Of a stretch of 64,000 nucleotides of DNA, positions 18,179-27,524 are shown in pieces; position 1 is the stretch's first letter; every line of letters starts with the position of its first letter. The notes beneath the pieces were generated by a model. It was not told the DNA's origin, searched no databases, and was given only the letters and a program-made list of their open reading frames with translations. The DNA comes from Methanocellales archaeon (GTDB lineage: Archaea > Halobacteriota > UBA148): contig JAQUQR010000002.1 of NCBI GenBank assembly GCA_028715985.1, positions 133,272 to 197,271 of the forward strand, read 5' to 3'. Both the position numbers and the translations under genes were made by a program.

Positions 18179-18798
18179 AGATGCATACTATCTTGAAGAT
18201 AACCGGGGGGTTAAGCACTCCCAAGAGGGGGGCATCGCCAAACTATTCGGATTTCCATGTGATTATGGCATTCTTCAACATTGGTAAAAACCCCTTGGGT
18301 AGAAAGACGCTGGGGGAGCTTCTCGGCGTAGGTGAGGGGACCGCACGCACCATGATAGAGAAGTTGCAAGATGTAGGGCTAGTTAAGGCCTCTCCCACCG
18401 GATGCCATCTGACAAAGAAAGGAAACAAAATGTTGGAAGAACTCAAAAAGAGAGTTTCACACCACCCAAAGATAGATGTCGGGTACATAACGCTCGGAAA
18501 AGAGAATAGTGCAGTTATCGTTAGAGATGCTGCTCATAAAATAAAATCGGGAATGATGCAGAGGGATGCTGCAATTTTAGCGGGCGCCGTTGGCGCATCA
18601 ACGCTCATATTTGATGAAACCGGTCCGAGAATTCCGATGATAAATGCCGATGAGAACATGCAAGCAAGAATGAGGATGCTCTGTGAGGATATGAAAATGA
18701 AAAAGGGCGACGTTTTGATAATAGGCACCGGGGACAGCGAGAGAGAGGCGGAGCGAGCTGCATGGGCTGCTGCATGCACCCTATTGGGGGAATGTTAA
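18175..18798 (+). CDS. DUF4443 winged-helix protein
   Basis: A 207-residue archaeal protein of DUF4443 type. The first 90 residues form a winged helix (NPLGRKTLGELLGVGEGTAR, then DVGLVKASPTGCHLTKKG). The rest is a globular domain with GAVGASTLIFDETG and KKGDVLIIGTGDSEREAERAAW. It could be a transcription factor that senses a cobamide-related ligand and so is a candidate for the operators at 10774-10809, but that is inferred from the operon only. It is translationally coupled to btuD (ATGA) and directly abuts cobT. Confidence 0.7.
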   Translation: MKMHTILKITGGLSTPKRGASPNYSDFHVIMAFFNIGKNPLGRKTLGELLGVGEGTARTMIEKLQDVGLVKASPTGCHLTKKGNKMLEELKKRVSHHPKIDVGYITLGKENSAVIVRDAAHKIKSGMMQRDAAILAGAVGASTLIFDETGPRIPMINADENMQARMRMLCEDMKMKKGDVLIIGTGDSEREAERAAWAAACTLLGEC

Positions 18799-19857
18799 TT
18801 GAGGATCGAAGAAACGATTGATCGAATCAAGCCGCTGGATGAAAAAGCGATGAAACTTGCCAAAGAACGGCAAGATTTTTTGACCAAGCCCAAAGACAGC
18901 CTAGGAATCCTGGAGAAACTATCCATTCAAGTGGCAGGCATAACAGGAAACCCCATGCCCAAAATAAGGGACAAGGTCATCCTAACGATGGCAGGCGATC
19001 ATGGGGTTGTGGAGGAGGAGGTGAGCGCTTTTCCCAAGGAAGTAACCCTGCAGATGGTCGACAATTTCATTCACGGCGGAGCGGCGATAAACGTCCTGGC
19101 TAGGCATATAGGCGCCAGGGTGATGGTAGTGGATATGGGAGTCGCTAGTGACATAGGGCAAAATGTGATCAATAAAAAGGTAGGCTATGGCACAAAAAAT
19201 ATTGCCCGAGGGGCAGCGATGAGCTATGATGAAGCCATAAGGTCAGTTGAGGCAGGGGTAGAGGTACTGGAAGAGGAAATCAAGAAAGGAGTGGATATCG
19301 TGGGAATAGGAGACATGGGCATCGGCAATACGACGGCAAGCTCTGCCATAGTCGCTGCGGTCACAGGAGAGAGTGTGGAAAAAGTTACCGGCAGAGGGAC
19401 CGGAATAAAGGATGAGATGTATGATAACAAGATAAGGGTGATCAAGAGGGCGCTGGAAGTCAACTCTCCGGACAAAAAGGATCCCTTGGATGTCCTGGCA
19501 AAGGTCGGAGGGTTCGAGATCGGAGGGTTGGCGGGGGTTATTTTGGGCGCCGCAGCCCACAGGATACCGGTGGTGATGGACGGATTCATTTCCGCTGCCA
19601 GCGGACTTCTAGCAACAGAGCTTGCTCCTCTGGCAAAGAAATATTTAATCGCCTCTCACAACTCGGTCGAGATCGGCCACAGGTTACTGTTAAAAAGAAT
19701 GGGGTTGAGGCCATTACTGGACCTGAATATGAGACTGGGGGAGGGGACTGGTGCAGCTCTTGGAATTGGCATAGTGGAGGCGAGTGTAAAGATACTGACG
19801 GAAATGGCAACCTTTGAGGATGCAGGAGTGTCAAGGGCGATGGATGACGAGGTATAG
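18799..19857 (+). CDS. cobT: nicotinate-nucleotide:lower-base phosphoribosyltransferase CobT
   Basis: A 352-residue enzyme that activates the lower axial base of the cobamide to its alpha-ribotide. Family motifs: KPKDSLGILE, MAGDHGVVEEEVSAFP, the nucleotide-binding MGIGNTTASSAI with the GRGTGI that follows, and RLGEGTGAALG near the end (the catalytic glutamate is expected there). Length is standard. The TTG start directly follows the DUF4443 stop codon. Its product is the substrate for CobS (5383-6126), linking this operon to the divergent one. Which base it uses cannot be read from sequence. Confidence 0.93.
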   Translation: MRIEETIDRIKPLDEKAMKLAKERQDFLTKPKDSLGILEKLSIQVAGITGNPMPKIRDKVILTMAGDHGVVEEEVSAFPKEVTLQMVDNFIHGGAAINVLARHIGARVMVVDMGVASDIGQNVINKKVGYGTKNIARGAAMSYDEAIRSVEAGVEVLEEEIKKGVDIVGIGDMGIGNTTASSAIVAAVTGESVEKVTGRGTGIKDEMYDNKIRVIKRALEVNSPDKKDPLDVLAKVGGFEIGGLAGVILGAAAHRIPVVMDGFISAASGLLATELAPLAKKYLIASHNSVEIGHRLLLKRMGLRPLLDLNMRLGEGTGAALGIGIVEASVKILTEMATFEDAGVSRAMDDEV

Positions 19858-19985
19858 GATTTGATTTTTTAATGGTGTTTCTGAGTTGCTTTTATAGTTT
19901 CAATTTTGGAAAATCTTTGAAATTTAAAATTATTTCGTTCTCTTGAGAGGTTTCAGATGGGCTTCGGAGTAGGTAGCCAAAGAAA

Positions 19986-19994
19986 TTATATAAT
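19986..19994 (+). promoter_or_regulatory. TATA box of the membrane-protein gene at 20020
   Basis: TTATATAAT lies 26-34 bases before the ATG at 20020, the distance expected for an archaeal promoter that makes a leaderless or nearly leaderless message. No ribosome binding site precedes the ATG, in agreement. Confidence 0.45.
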
Positions 19995-20019
19995 ATATTA
20001 ACCTAAAATAGAAATCATA

Positions 20020-21555
20020 ATGAAAATAAGTAAATTAGCTCTTCTATTTTTAGTAATTTTATTTGTGATAAATCTACCTCAAGTTTTTACATTAGAAGCA
20101 ATGGCTTTAGAAGATGATAACCATAAAATTAATAGAATTACTACAGTAACATTGGAAGAGGACGGTAATATCAAAGTTGTATCATCGACCTATGTAAATT
20201 TTGATTATTTTCAAGAAGTACCACTATTAATATCAGATGACCACCCCCTAGATTATAAAATAACAAACGTTTCTGTCAAAGTTAATGGAAAAGACTATTC
20301 AAACTTCGGCATATATACTGAGGAATTTAAACCCAATCTTCACCTTAAGAGCATTGCAATAACGGATAATTTAAGCGCACCTTTTACTGTTGAATATACA
20401 TATTACATTGAAAATTTCAAAGAATATAGTGGCACTAACTTTGTGTTTGACTTGTATACAACGTTTCCAAAAACATCCTTTGAAAAAACATATGAATATG
20501 ATTTAATAATCTTTTCAAATAAAAAGGGTTGGAGTGCAGCAGCTTTCACTTCAGACGTAAGAATAGGTTATCAAGATAATGGGTTTTATTCTACCAATTT
20601 TACTAGAAAAACAACATATCCTGATACTGAAAAAGTTAGTTTTTTATTTTATAATAGGACATCAAAACAAACAACTCAAAATATAATGATTAACGTGCAT
20701 CAGGACGATACAATTACCGAAATTTGCGATCTCTATTTTTACAGTGAAGGTACGGGATTCTCTATAATAGAACTTTCAACAAAAGATATTCTAAAAGAGG
20801 GGTCGGTATCTCTAAATGAAAGACATATTGAGAAATATGATGACTTAAACGTTTTTTTAGCAGAAACTCAATCAAATAAAAAACTAGGATATTATATCTG
20901 GGACGATATAAATAATAAAAAGTTATTTGTAGGTTATTATCTTGAAAAAGGAGAGAATATCCACATTCACTATGAGCTTGATCGGGGATTAGGCTTTATA
21001 GAAAAATTGCCAGATGGTTTCTCAAAACGTTTAACTTATCAGGTTGCTTATAATTTAGATTCCCCAGATTCAAAAGTCACTTTAGAACTAAATACCCCAG
21101 AGGATTATTATATTAATCCAAATGTAAGTCTAAAAGGTTATTTGATTTCCGATTTGAGTGCCAGTGATAGTAATAGGGCGGTGTGGCTTTTTGAAGGAAA
21201 AAAACCATTGGGCGATCTTATTATAGTAGAATATTCATCATATGAAAAGAAAACGGGGGATAATATTTTAATCATAAATGTTTTAGTTGGACTCATACTA
21301 GTTATAGGCAGTATATTTAGAATAGTTATAAAAGTAAAGTTCAAAAAATTATTAGAAAAAGATATTGTTAAAAGGTTTTGTAATTTATTCAGATATAATC
21401 CATTGGCTGGTATATTGTATGTTATAGCACTTTTGAGGGGAGTGTACATCTCAAGCACTAATATTTTGCTTATGCTGAAATATAGTTATATATGGATTTA
21501 TATACCCCTAGTTATTGGCATATTTGCCATTGAGTATTACACCCCAAGCACATAA
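20020..21555 (+). CDS. uncharacterised exported membrane protein
   Basis: A 511-residue protein of unknown function. It has a signal peptide (about 1-24), then about 385 residues of beta-rich, Asn/Asp/Tyr-rich outer-facing sequence, then three hydrophobic helices near the C-terminus (about 415-436, 457-474 and 484-503) separated by a Lys-rich loop. This suggests an extracellular domain held by a C-terminal membrane bundle. Base composition is clearly more AT-rich than the cobamide genes before it, which may mean separate origin. It stands alone with its own leaderless promoter. No family recognised. Confidence 0.7.
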   Translation: MKISKLALLFLVILFVINLPQVFTLEAMALEDDNHKINRITTVTLEEDGNIKVVSSTYVNFDYFQEVPLLISDDHPLDYKITNVSVKVNGKDYSNFGIYTEEFKPNLHLKSIAITDNLSAPFTVEYTYYIENFKEYSGTNFVFDLYTTFPKTSFEKTYEYDLIIFSNKKGWSAAAFTSDVRIGYQDNGFYSTNFTRKTTYPDTEKVSFLFYNRTSKQTTQNIMINVHQDDTITEICDLYFYSEGTGFSIIELSTKDILKEGSVSLNERHIEKYDDLNVFLAETQSNKKLGYYIWDDINNKKLFVGYYLEKGENIHIHYELDRGLGFIEKLPDGFSKRLTYQVAYNLDSPDSKVTLELNTPEDYYINPNVSLKGYLISDLSASDSNRAVWLFEGKKPLGDLIIVEYSSYEKKTGDNILIINVLVGLILVIGSIFRIVIKVKFKKLLEKDIVKRFCNLFRYNPLAGILYVIALLRGVYISSTNILLMLKYSYIWIYIPLVIGIFAIEYYTPST

Positions 21556-21723
21556 ACGTTTTTTAAGTTTGAATACAGTGCATATCCTTTTCAACTCTAT
21601 TATCAAATCATTCACCCCCATAATAGGAGTAGGCTTTCCAGCCCTTCAACAAAAATTGCTACTTTCCGAGAGTCATATGAGGACTGTTACAGGACCTTGA
21701 CAAATCGTAAAAAAAAATCAGAT

Positions 21724-22383
21724 TTATAAATTCCCACTCAAATACGGAAGCAGATAATAAACCCCGAAACCAATCAATATCAATCCGGCAGCCTTTTTGA
21801 AAAGCAGACCTGCCCCCTTCGTCTTTTCCACATAGGACTTCATGCTGACGACCCCGCTTGCGAGGAAGGGCAACGGTGCACCGAGAGCCAACCCATACAG
21901 GAACATGAGGAACGTTCCTTGCGCTATGTTGGCTTTTACCGCAACCATCGACAGAAGTGCGATCAAAACGGGCGTGCTGCAGGGATATATGGCAATCCCG
22001 AACAATATGCCCAAAAGTAATGTACCAAAGATTCCATAGGATGCCAACTTGTTTCTCGCTTCAAGGATTTTGGTATTACCGCCAAGATCCAAATGAACGA
22101 CATCGAGCATTATCAGCCCGACAAATACCAGAATCGGACCGATTATGGCGTTCGCAGCTGAGCCGGCATAAGCCCTTATGGAGGTGGAGCCGATGAAGGA
22201 GACCAAACCGCCCATCAGGGCATAGGTCAGCGACCTGCCAAAAATAAAGGTGAGACCTGCCAGGAAGCCCTTTGCAAGCCCCCTGCGGGCATTTTCAGCA
22301 TGTTCAGCCCCGAGGATGTACCCCAGAATCAACAAATCAACGGTGATGGCACAAGGCTCTATGGAGATGACAAAGCCAGCCAA
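21724..22383 (-). CDS. CcdA/DsbD-like membrane thiol-electron transporter
   Basis: A 219-residue membrane protein with about six helices, of the CcdA/DsbD transmembrane family that moves reducing power across the membrane. The second half shows the family's cysteine segment, IAIYPCSTPVLIALLSM, and the first half begins with ISIEPCAITVDLL, giving one proline-cysteine (PC) pair in each half. The two thioredoxin-like genes just upstream (22423 and 22941) are its likely exchange partners. Together they make a small thiol-redox operon read on the minus strand. Confidence 0.82.
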   Translation of the reverse strand: MAGFVISIEPCAITVDLLILGYILGAEHAENARRGLAKGFLAGLTFIFGRSLTYALMGGLVSFIGSTSIRAYAGSAANAIIGPILVFVGLIMLDVVHLDLGGNTKILEARNKLASYGIFGTLLLGILFGIAIYPCSTPVLIALLSMVAVKANIAQGTFLMFLYGLALGAPLPFLASGVVSMKSYVEKTKGAGLLFKKAAGLILIGFGVYYLLPYLSGNL

Positions 22384-22422
22384 TAAAACAGTGATTACAG
22401 TGAGATCCGTGTTATTTCACCT

Positions 22423-22872
22423 CTATTTGATGCTCTCCAGCTTCTGGTTCAGCAGCTTTACGAACGTATCATGGTCATCGGAATCAGAATACTGAAAAGC
22501 CTCCGGGAATTCCACTCCGTTGATATAAAGCGATTTAGCTTGTACGTTATACTTAATAACTAAATCTGGATTTTTGGGCGCGCATACAGCTTGAAAGGTT
22601 ATCGATCCCTGATTAAACTCTTCTTTATGGTATTCCTGCAAAACCTCCAGAGTCCATTTTTCCACATTATTGCAACTATCGCATCGCGTAGCACCATAGA
22701 ACATGATTACCTCGATCTTGGGGCTGGTAGTTCCAGGCGCGGTAGTTCCAGGCTTTGCGCCGGTAGTTTCAGTGCCATAATCGCTTTTAGGCAAAAAAGA
22801 GGGGGGCACCATTATCGAAACCATTATTAAAACAAGTATCAGCATTGCTTGTTTGTTTATGGTCAGTTTCAT
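22423..22872 (-). CDS. exported ArsF-like thioredoxin-fold protein
   Basis: A 149-residue exported protein. An N-terminal signal or anchor (about 8-25) is followed by a low-complexity Gly/Thr/Pro spacer and a thioredoxin-like domain with the motif YGATRCDSCNNVE (CxxC). It resembles the small ArsF-like family found with CcdA-type membrane proteins. The role is probably passing electrons between CcdA-like 21724 and outer-face partners. It lies 39 bases before the CcdA-like gene. Confidence 0.7.
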   Translation of the reverse strand: MKLTINKQAMLILVLIMVSIMVPPSFLPKSDYGTETTGAKPGTTAPGTTSPKIEVIMFYGATRCDSCNNVEKWTLEVLQEYHKEEFNQGSITFQAVCAPKNPDLVIKYNVQAKSLYINGVEFPEAFQYSDSDDHDTFVKLLNQKLESIK

Positions 22873-22940
22873 TTTAATAGCCCACCCTTTGATTATTCCA
22901 GTATTCTGTTCGATTTATCGTAACTCACATTATCTCATTT

Positions 22941-23171
22941 TCACTTCAACCAACTTTTGATCTCTTCTGTGCTTGGAATTCTGCCCTGACATTTGGTCTT
23001 ATTATTTATGACGAGGGCTGGAGTCATCATGATGCCGTATTCCATCATATTTTCAATGTCCTTTACCTTCTCCACTTCCGCCCGTATTCCGATATCCTCA
23101 ATCACTTTCTTCACGTTCTTTTCCATTCTCTCGCACTTCGGGCAGCCTACTCCAAGTATTTTTATTTCCAT
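22941..23171 (-). CDS. small redox-active disulfide protein (thioredoxin/glutaredoxin fold)
   Basis: A 76-residue mini-thioredoxin of the archaeal/TM0996-like family. The active site VGCPKCERM is at the N-terminus and the cis-proline region MMTPALVINNK follows. Such proteins accept or give electrons in the cytoplasm. It leads the minus-strand thiol-redox set and could reduce the inner side of the CcdA-like protein. Confidence 0.85.
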   Translation of the reverse strand: MEIKILGVGCPKCERMEKNVKKVIEDIGIRAEVEKVKDIENMMEYGIMMTPALVINNKTKCQGRIPSTEEIKSWLK

Positions 23172-23246
23172 ATAAGGAACCTCATATACACGTTCTTTTT
23201 TTGAGGCTTCTTTAGTCCAAGATTTATAACCGAATGCATCACTTGA

Positions 23247-23792
23247 TCAGACGAATTCTTCGACTGCAAGTGTCCATTCTACGTTATCGGCGAACACCTC
23301 CACATAATAGGTGGAATTACCTGGAAACACATCCACGACACCACTCCCATTAGCAGCAGTCATATACGCAGATCCAAGAGGAAATTCACAGGCTGGGCAC
23401 GCCCTATATTCTCTCCATACGTCGAGAGAGAAAGTTGAACTAGGAGCTGATGGGTCCGCTGTATAGCTCCAATGTACTCGCCAAACAAGCCCATCAATTT
23501 GGAAGGGGTTGCTGGTAAAGGAGCCGTTTCCCGTGAAGTTGGTAACACTACGCCAGGATAGTAGAGCAGTTGGAGCCGCTGGAGTTGTAACGATAACAGT
23601 TGGTGTTGTAATCGTTGGGGCTGGCGTTGGTGTTGGAGCCGGTGTTGGTTTAAGCGTTGGAGTTGGTGTTGGAGCAGCCTCAACTCTTGGTGCTATAGGC
23701 TGGGAGGGCATGACTAGCTCTTCTTCGACACATCCTGAAAAAGTTAGTGTTAGCACGCTCAATATTAAAACCAAGCCAATTTTGCATTCCAT
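23247..23792 (-). CDS. hypothetical lipoprotein with Pro/Thr stalk
   Basis: A 181-residue lipoprotein. The signal ends in the lipobox TFSGC (Cys about 20), followed by a Pro-Thr-Ala stalk (about 40-75) and a globular beta domain of about 105 residues with Trp-rich strands (LVWRVHWSY) and a CPAC motif. The domain looks like the small sensor- or pilin-like sandwich domains of archaeal surface proteins, but no family is recognised. The start at 23792 is the Met next to the signal; a longer frame begins at 23810. It precedes the thiol-redox genes on the same strand. Confidence 0.65.
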   Translation of the reverse strand: MECKIGLVLILSVLTLTFSGCVEEELVMPSQPIAPRVEAAPTPTPTLKPTPAPTPTPAPTITTPTVIVTTPAAPTALLSWRSVTNFTGNGSFTSNPFQIDGLVWRVHWSYTADPSAPSSTFSLDVWREYRACPACEFPLGSAYMTAANGSGVVDVFPGNSTYYVEVFADNVEWTLAVEEFV

Positions 23793-23810
23793 ATTTTTTC
23801 TACCACCCAA

Positions 23811-24291
23811 TGTTTATGGAGTTACACATATATATACATAATCCTTCGCTCATATAAGCAGTTTTTAATATGAACTTTGAGAAGCTCTTTGTGCTGCACA
23901 TGGCCCATAATTTGATTATATCGACCGCTTTAACTTCGAGGAGATATCGATAAAAAGTTTACACATCCAACCCGATCTTTTTAAGTTATGCAATCTCAAA
24001 AAAAGATTAGAATGTCTTAAGAGTTCGCCAGCAATTAGTTTAAGATGCCTCTACAAAACTATGGGTTAACAGTGGCTTTTGCGGTTTGGGATAAAAATAA
24101 ATAGATCAAAAGTTATCAGCGGATAAATCTGAGAACTGCCAACAAATAGACCTATATATACATATCCAGATTACAAAAAAGATTGCTTTAGTGGCTTCTT
24201 TTGGATTTGCCGATTTTATGCCTTATTGGTGCAGGACAGCTTCTCAAAAAATAGAATAGTTTTTAAAAAATATAAAAGAAAGTTGGAGAAA
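23811..24291. other. intergenic, no gene seen
   Basis: This stretch of about 480 bases is AT-rich with stops in all frames. It holds the promoter of the lipoprotein gene (minus strand) and the end of the NapH-like gene. A run of T/A near 24160-24180 might be a promoter or terminator. No RNA gene or repeat was recognised. Confidence 0.4.
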
Positions 24292-25167
24292 CTAAAATCC
24301 AACTTTCATCTTCATAGCGCCATACGGGCATGCATCAACGCATTTATAGCACATTATGCATTCGGATTTGGATATTCTCTTGCCTTCTATGTTTTCCTCG
24401 TGTATGATTTCCATTGAATTCGAACAGGCCTTAATGCAGAGCTTGCACTTTTTGCATTTTTCTTGATTTATCCTAGGGCCATAGAGCTTCAACTTGGCCA
24501 ATATGCCCAGGGTTGCTCCGACCGGACAAAGGTATTTGCAGAAAGTCTTCTTTTCCCCCAGCTCAAGACCTGCAACGATGGGTACCACAAGTGCTTCAGG
24601 ACCTACATCAAGACCGGTAGGGTTAACAGACCTGCATATTGTACCGATTGGGCAAATTGGACAGAAAATTGCCTTTCTGACAAAAAGACCTACTGATAGG
24701 GCGCCTGCCAATATCCCATATTTGGGGAGCCTGCTTCTCAGGAAACCCGGCCATCTTGGATTTTTTGGTCCAACTTTTGAGAAAAGCTCGGTTAGGCTTC
24801 CTATCGGACATACCCAACTGCAGAAAACTCTTCCAAGCACCAAGGTCAAAACGACCAGGGGAATGATGGAAACCAAAAGAGTGAGCGTAAGCATTTTACC
24901 TGAGAATAGTATTTGGAGCGACCCTGTAGGACAGCTCAAGACTTGATCCCTTATGAAAAGGGAGCAAAAAGTGCCAACTACGAGTACCAAGAGCGCTACA
25001 AAGAAGAATATTTGAGAGATGTGTCGAATGTACTCTTTTAGATATTTCTTTTTAAAAGATATCTTTTTCTTCTTTGCCACCTTTTTCTTTGGTTCACCTT
25101 TAACAGGCTTTTTAGGGGATTCTTCTACTGGCCTTGTAGAGGATTCGTCTACTGATGAATTTTCCAT
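24292..25167 (-). CDS. NapH-like membrane ferredoxin
   Basis: A 291-residue polytopic Fe-S protein of the NapH family, which passes electrons from quinol to partner ferredoxins. A Lys/Pro-rich cytoplasmic head is followed by about four membrane helices. Two CxxxCP motifs face the cytoplasm (CSWVCPIGS, and CKYLCPVGA), and the tail carries two [4Fe-4S] motifs (CKKCKLCIKACS and CIMCYKCVDACP). The ATG at 25167 is preceded by AGGAG at a good distance; a GTG three codons earlier is less likely. It follows the NapG-like gene by 27 bases, and no NapA catalytic subunit is near, so the acceptor is unknown. Confidence 0.85.
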   Translation of the reverse strand: MENSSVDESSTRPVEESPKKPVKGEPKKKVAKKKKISFKKKYLKEYIRHISQIFFFVALLVLVVGTFCSLFIRDQVLSCPTGSLQILFSGKMLTLTLLVSIIPLVVLTLVLGRVFCSWVCPIGSLTELFSKVGPKNPRWPGFLRSRLPKYGILAGALSVGLFVRKAIFCPICPIGTICRSVNPTGLDVGPEALVVPIVAGLELGEKKTFCKYLCPVGATLGILAKLKLYGPRINQEKCKKCKLCIKACSNSMEIIHEENIEGKRISKSECIMCYKCVDACPYGAMKMKVGF

Positions 25168-25194
25168 TTTATACACACTCCTAATGATAAGCTA

Positions 25195-25992
25195 TTACTT
25201 GGCTGTCGTATTTTGAGCAGCTGTTACATTTTCATCTTTTGCTGTCCACTTCCAGAGAACCTTCGATTCGACGGGGACTATTTTTATTACCTTTATCTTA
25301 CATTCATCCACGCAAAGCTCGCAGCCGGTGCAGACATCTTCCATAACCACTGCACGCCCCTTATCGTCTTTTATGACTCCACCTATCGGACACGCCTTCA
25401 CACACAGCAGGCAAGTGCCTGGATAAAGCCAAGCAAGGCACTTTTCCGTATCAATGGTGATTCTTTGTCTACTAAGGGCGCCAGTATGGCATATTTCAGT
25501 GCATTTCATGCATCTAATACAGAGTCCAGTGAGGTCCTTAGTACTGGTTTTAGTTGTCACCGCAGTTGCATTGGTTCCAGTTTCATTAGCACCTTTAATT
25601 ATAGTTCCGATTTTAGTTATCGCACTGGTTTCATTTATCGTCCCTGCTTTGATTATCATATCGGTTTCCTTTAATTCCTTAAGGGCTGCGAAAAGTACTT
25701 TTTCATCCTTTTCTTCTCCAAGAAGCTTTGGCGTCCCAATATTAACGAACCCGTCGAGCAGCGTTGAAGTAGCTATTGCATGTGTAGGGCATACTTCAGA
25801 ACATTTACCGCACATTGCACATAATGAGAGAAATTCTTCCTCCTTTGCGCTAGGTGGCCTTAATATCGCTTCTGAGCCTGTTTGTTCTGAGGCATTTGCT
25901 GGTTGAGGAACTTTACCTACAAGATAGAAAAGAGCAGATGCAATCGCAGTTGATCCAAAAAAAGATATAAAATCTCTACGGTTTATCTTCAT
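25195..25992 (-). CDS. NapG-like Tat-exported ferredoxin
   Basis: A 265-residue ferredoxin with a twin-arginine signal (NRRDFISFFG at the start, hydrophobic run after it). Four [4Fe-4S] motifs can be followed: CAMCGKCSEVCP, CIRCMKCTEIC, CLLCVKACPIG and CTGCELCVDEC. An insert of about 60 Thr/Ala-rich residues separates the first two. With the NapH-like protein it makes a quinol-oxidising or reducing module on the outer face. AAGGAGG just before 25992 fixes the start; a longer frame is not supported. Its upstream region carries a repeat shared with the ferredoxin gene at 57289. Confidence 0.85.
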   Translation of the reverse strand: MKINRRDFISFFGSTAIASALFYLVGKVPQPANASEQTGSEAILRPPSAKEEEFLSLCAMCGKCSEVCPTHAIATSTLLDGFVNIGTPKLLGEEKDEKVLFAALKELKETDMIIKAGTINETSAITKIGTIIKGANETGTNATAVTTKTSTKDLTGLCIRCMKCTEICHTGALSRQRITIDTEKCLAWLYPGTCLLCVKACPIGGVIKDDKGRAVVMEDVCTGCELCVDECKIKVIKIVPVESKVLWKWTAKDENVTAAQNTTAK

Positions 25993-26820
25993 GTTCTGTT
26001 CAACCTCCTTTATTATTAACTTAAGAAGAGATACATATATCTCAAAACGCATATTTTCCACCTTGTATCATCTACCTCTTTGCGTTTCAAGATATACTTA
26101 AGTTAACAATACCAACCTCCATTGTACTTTTATGGGTCTAATTCTCCTTTTTGGGGTATCAAGCAGATCGTCTCAGCAACTGAAGCTGGAGTTTCTCTTT
26201 ACATAGATTGATACCGCATTTTTGTAGTAGAATACTAAGTGAAGTAGACTAAATAAAACTTTTCCTTTTCGAACTTTTTTTAATTTTGTAAAACGATCGC
26301 ATTCTTTTTATTACTAGGGATCAACATTCCAAGAGTTGAAGCAGGTAGATACTGTAGAATCAGATTGAACCATATCTGACACAATGAGAGGTTTGCCAGG
26401 AAGGGATACCTATCTTGACTTGACGCTGATATTGAGTTAGAGAAGGAGCGTTTTTTTGTGGGAGTGGTGTCCGATTAATTATCTTCTTAGTTAAATTCTG
26501 CTACGATCTAGGACCATACCCTTTAGCATAAATGGATAATGCCACCCTACATTCAAATAATGATCAAGAAGTTTATTTTTCCTATGAAGAGACGAAGAAA
26601 TAGTTTATTTTGCTTAACCAATCGCAGGATTAGATGACTCTCAGAAGTACCAAGACATAATAGCGAGGTAAAACCGTTAGACTTATAAAGATGAGTCGTT
26701 TATATATGACAAAAGAAGCGTTTGATTGATATCCTTACCTTGTAGTGACATGACAGTAGGTGTTGGAGATCGATCTGGTACGTCTTTTGACAGAAAATGA
26801 CTTAGGTGGTGTAAAAGGTA
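25993..26820. other. intergenic region with dispersed repeat copy A
   Basis: About 830 bases without a convincing gene between the NapG-like and CARF-like genes. It includes the minus-strand promoter area of the NapG-like gene, the dispersed repeat (26270-26405), and the promoter of the gene at 26821. The rest is AT-rich and unremarkable. Confidence 0.4.
26270..26405. repeat. dispersed 135-bp repeat, copy A
   Basis: This segment matches 58306-58440 in the same orientation. From about 26323 to 26404 the copies differ at only about two positions in about 80 bases; the first 50 bases are similar but looser. Both copies lie upstream of a minus-strand gene for a Tat-exported ferredoxin (NapG-like at 25992, AOR partner at 58188), so they may be a shared upstream regulatory element or an unrecognised small RNA. 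Confidence 0.75.
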
Positions 26821-27423
26821 ATGGAGCATATTCATCTCATTGTCGCAGGAAATGAAAGCATAGAGAAGCATGTAGGGGCTCTGGAGCATTTTAAGCCCTA
26901 TAGAGTGTTACTGTTCAACGTCGCTGATGATGTAGAAAGCAAAAAGATTGACGAGTTAATGCAGATATTTGACAGCATGAAGATTCGTGCTAGAAAAAAG
27001 GATGTAACTACAAAATACGGAGAAATTTTTTTGGCAGCACTTTCAGAAATAGCAGGATTCAGAGGGGATTCCAAAGACATCAATTTTGCAGTTAATGTTT
27101 CTACAGGCAGAAGGTTAGCGGTAGCAGCGATTGAGGATGCTGCTCGTTCGCCTTTAGGAGGGGATGAGATCGGTGAAGCACATGGCCCACACGAAAAATC
27201 GATGCATTCGATTCGATATGAGATCGTAGAAAAGGAAGGTGCTTTTACGGTGCAGGTGGCACCTCTTGCTGGGACCCCCGGTCTTCCTCTTAATTTAACC
27301 TATAAGCTGATGCCCTTTAAGAAAGCTAGACTAGAGAAGATACAATACTGTACCCTGGGCTTATCCATAAAACTTCAATTTCTGAAAAACAGATGGAAAC
27401 GACGTTTAGGTCTTCGTAAATAA
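26821..27423 (+). CDS. CARF-like domain protein
   Basis: A 200-residue protein whose first 130 residues look like a CARF/DUF6293-type sensor domain: IHLIVAGNES at the start, a strand YRVLLFNVADD, and the ligand-loop strand NFAVNVSTGRRLAVAAIEDAAR, close to the NVSTG loop of the haloarchaeal HFX_2341 family. CARF domains bind cyclic oligoadenylates in CRISPR systems. No effector or clear winged helix follows; the C-terminal 70 residues are basic and of unknown fold. No CRISPR array or cas gene is in the window. GGTGG precedes the ATG. Confidence 0.55.
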   Translation: MEHIHLIVAGNESIEKHVGALEHFKPYRVLLFNVADDVESKKIDELMQIFDSMKIRARKKDVTTKYGEIFLAALSEIAGFRGDSKDINFAVNVSTGRRLAVAAIEDAARSPLGGDEIGEAHGPHEKSMHSIRYEIVEKEGAFTVQVAPLAGTPGLPLNLTYKLMPFKKARLEKIQYCTLGLSIKLQFLKNRWKRRLGLRK

Positions 27424-27470
27424 AAATTTTTCTATTTTATTTTTCTATTTTATAAGTTTCGCATTTTTAT
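27424..27470 (+). terminator. T-rich transcription terminator
   Basis: Several runs of four to five T on the plus strand directly after the stop of the CARF-like gene (27423) form the kind of T-rich tract that ends archaeal transcription. The following A-rich stretch may do the same for the minus-strand gene ending at 27525. Confidence 0.35.
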
Positions 27471-27524
27471 ATTTAAATAAAAAAAATTAAATAAAAAATA
27501 AAAAAAAGAAGATGTTGAGAGAGA

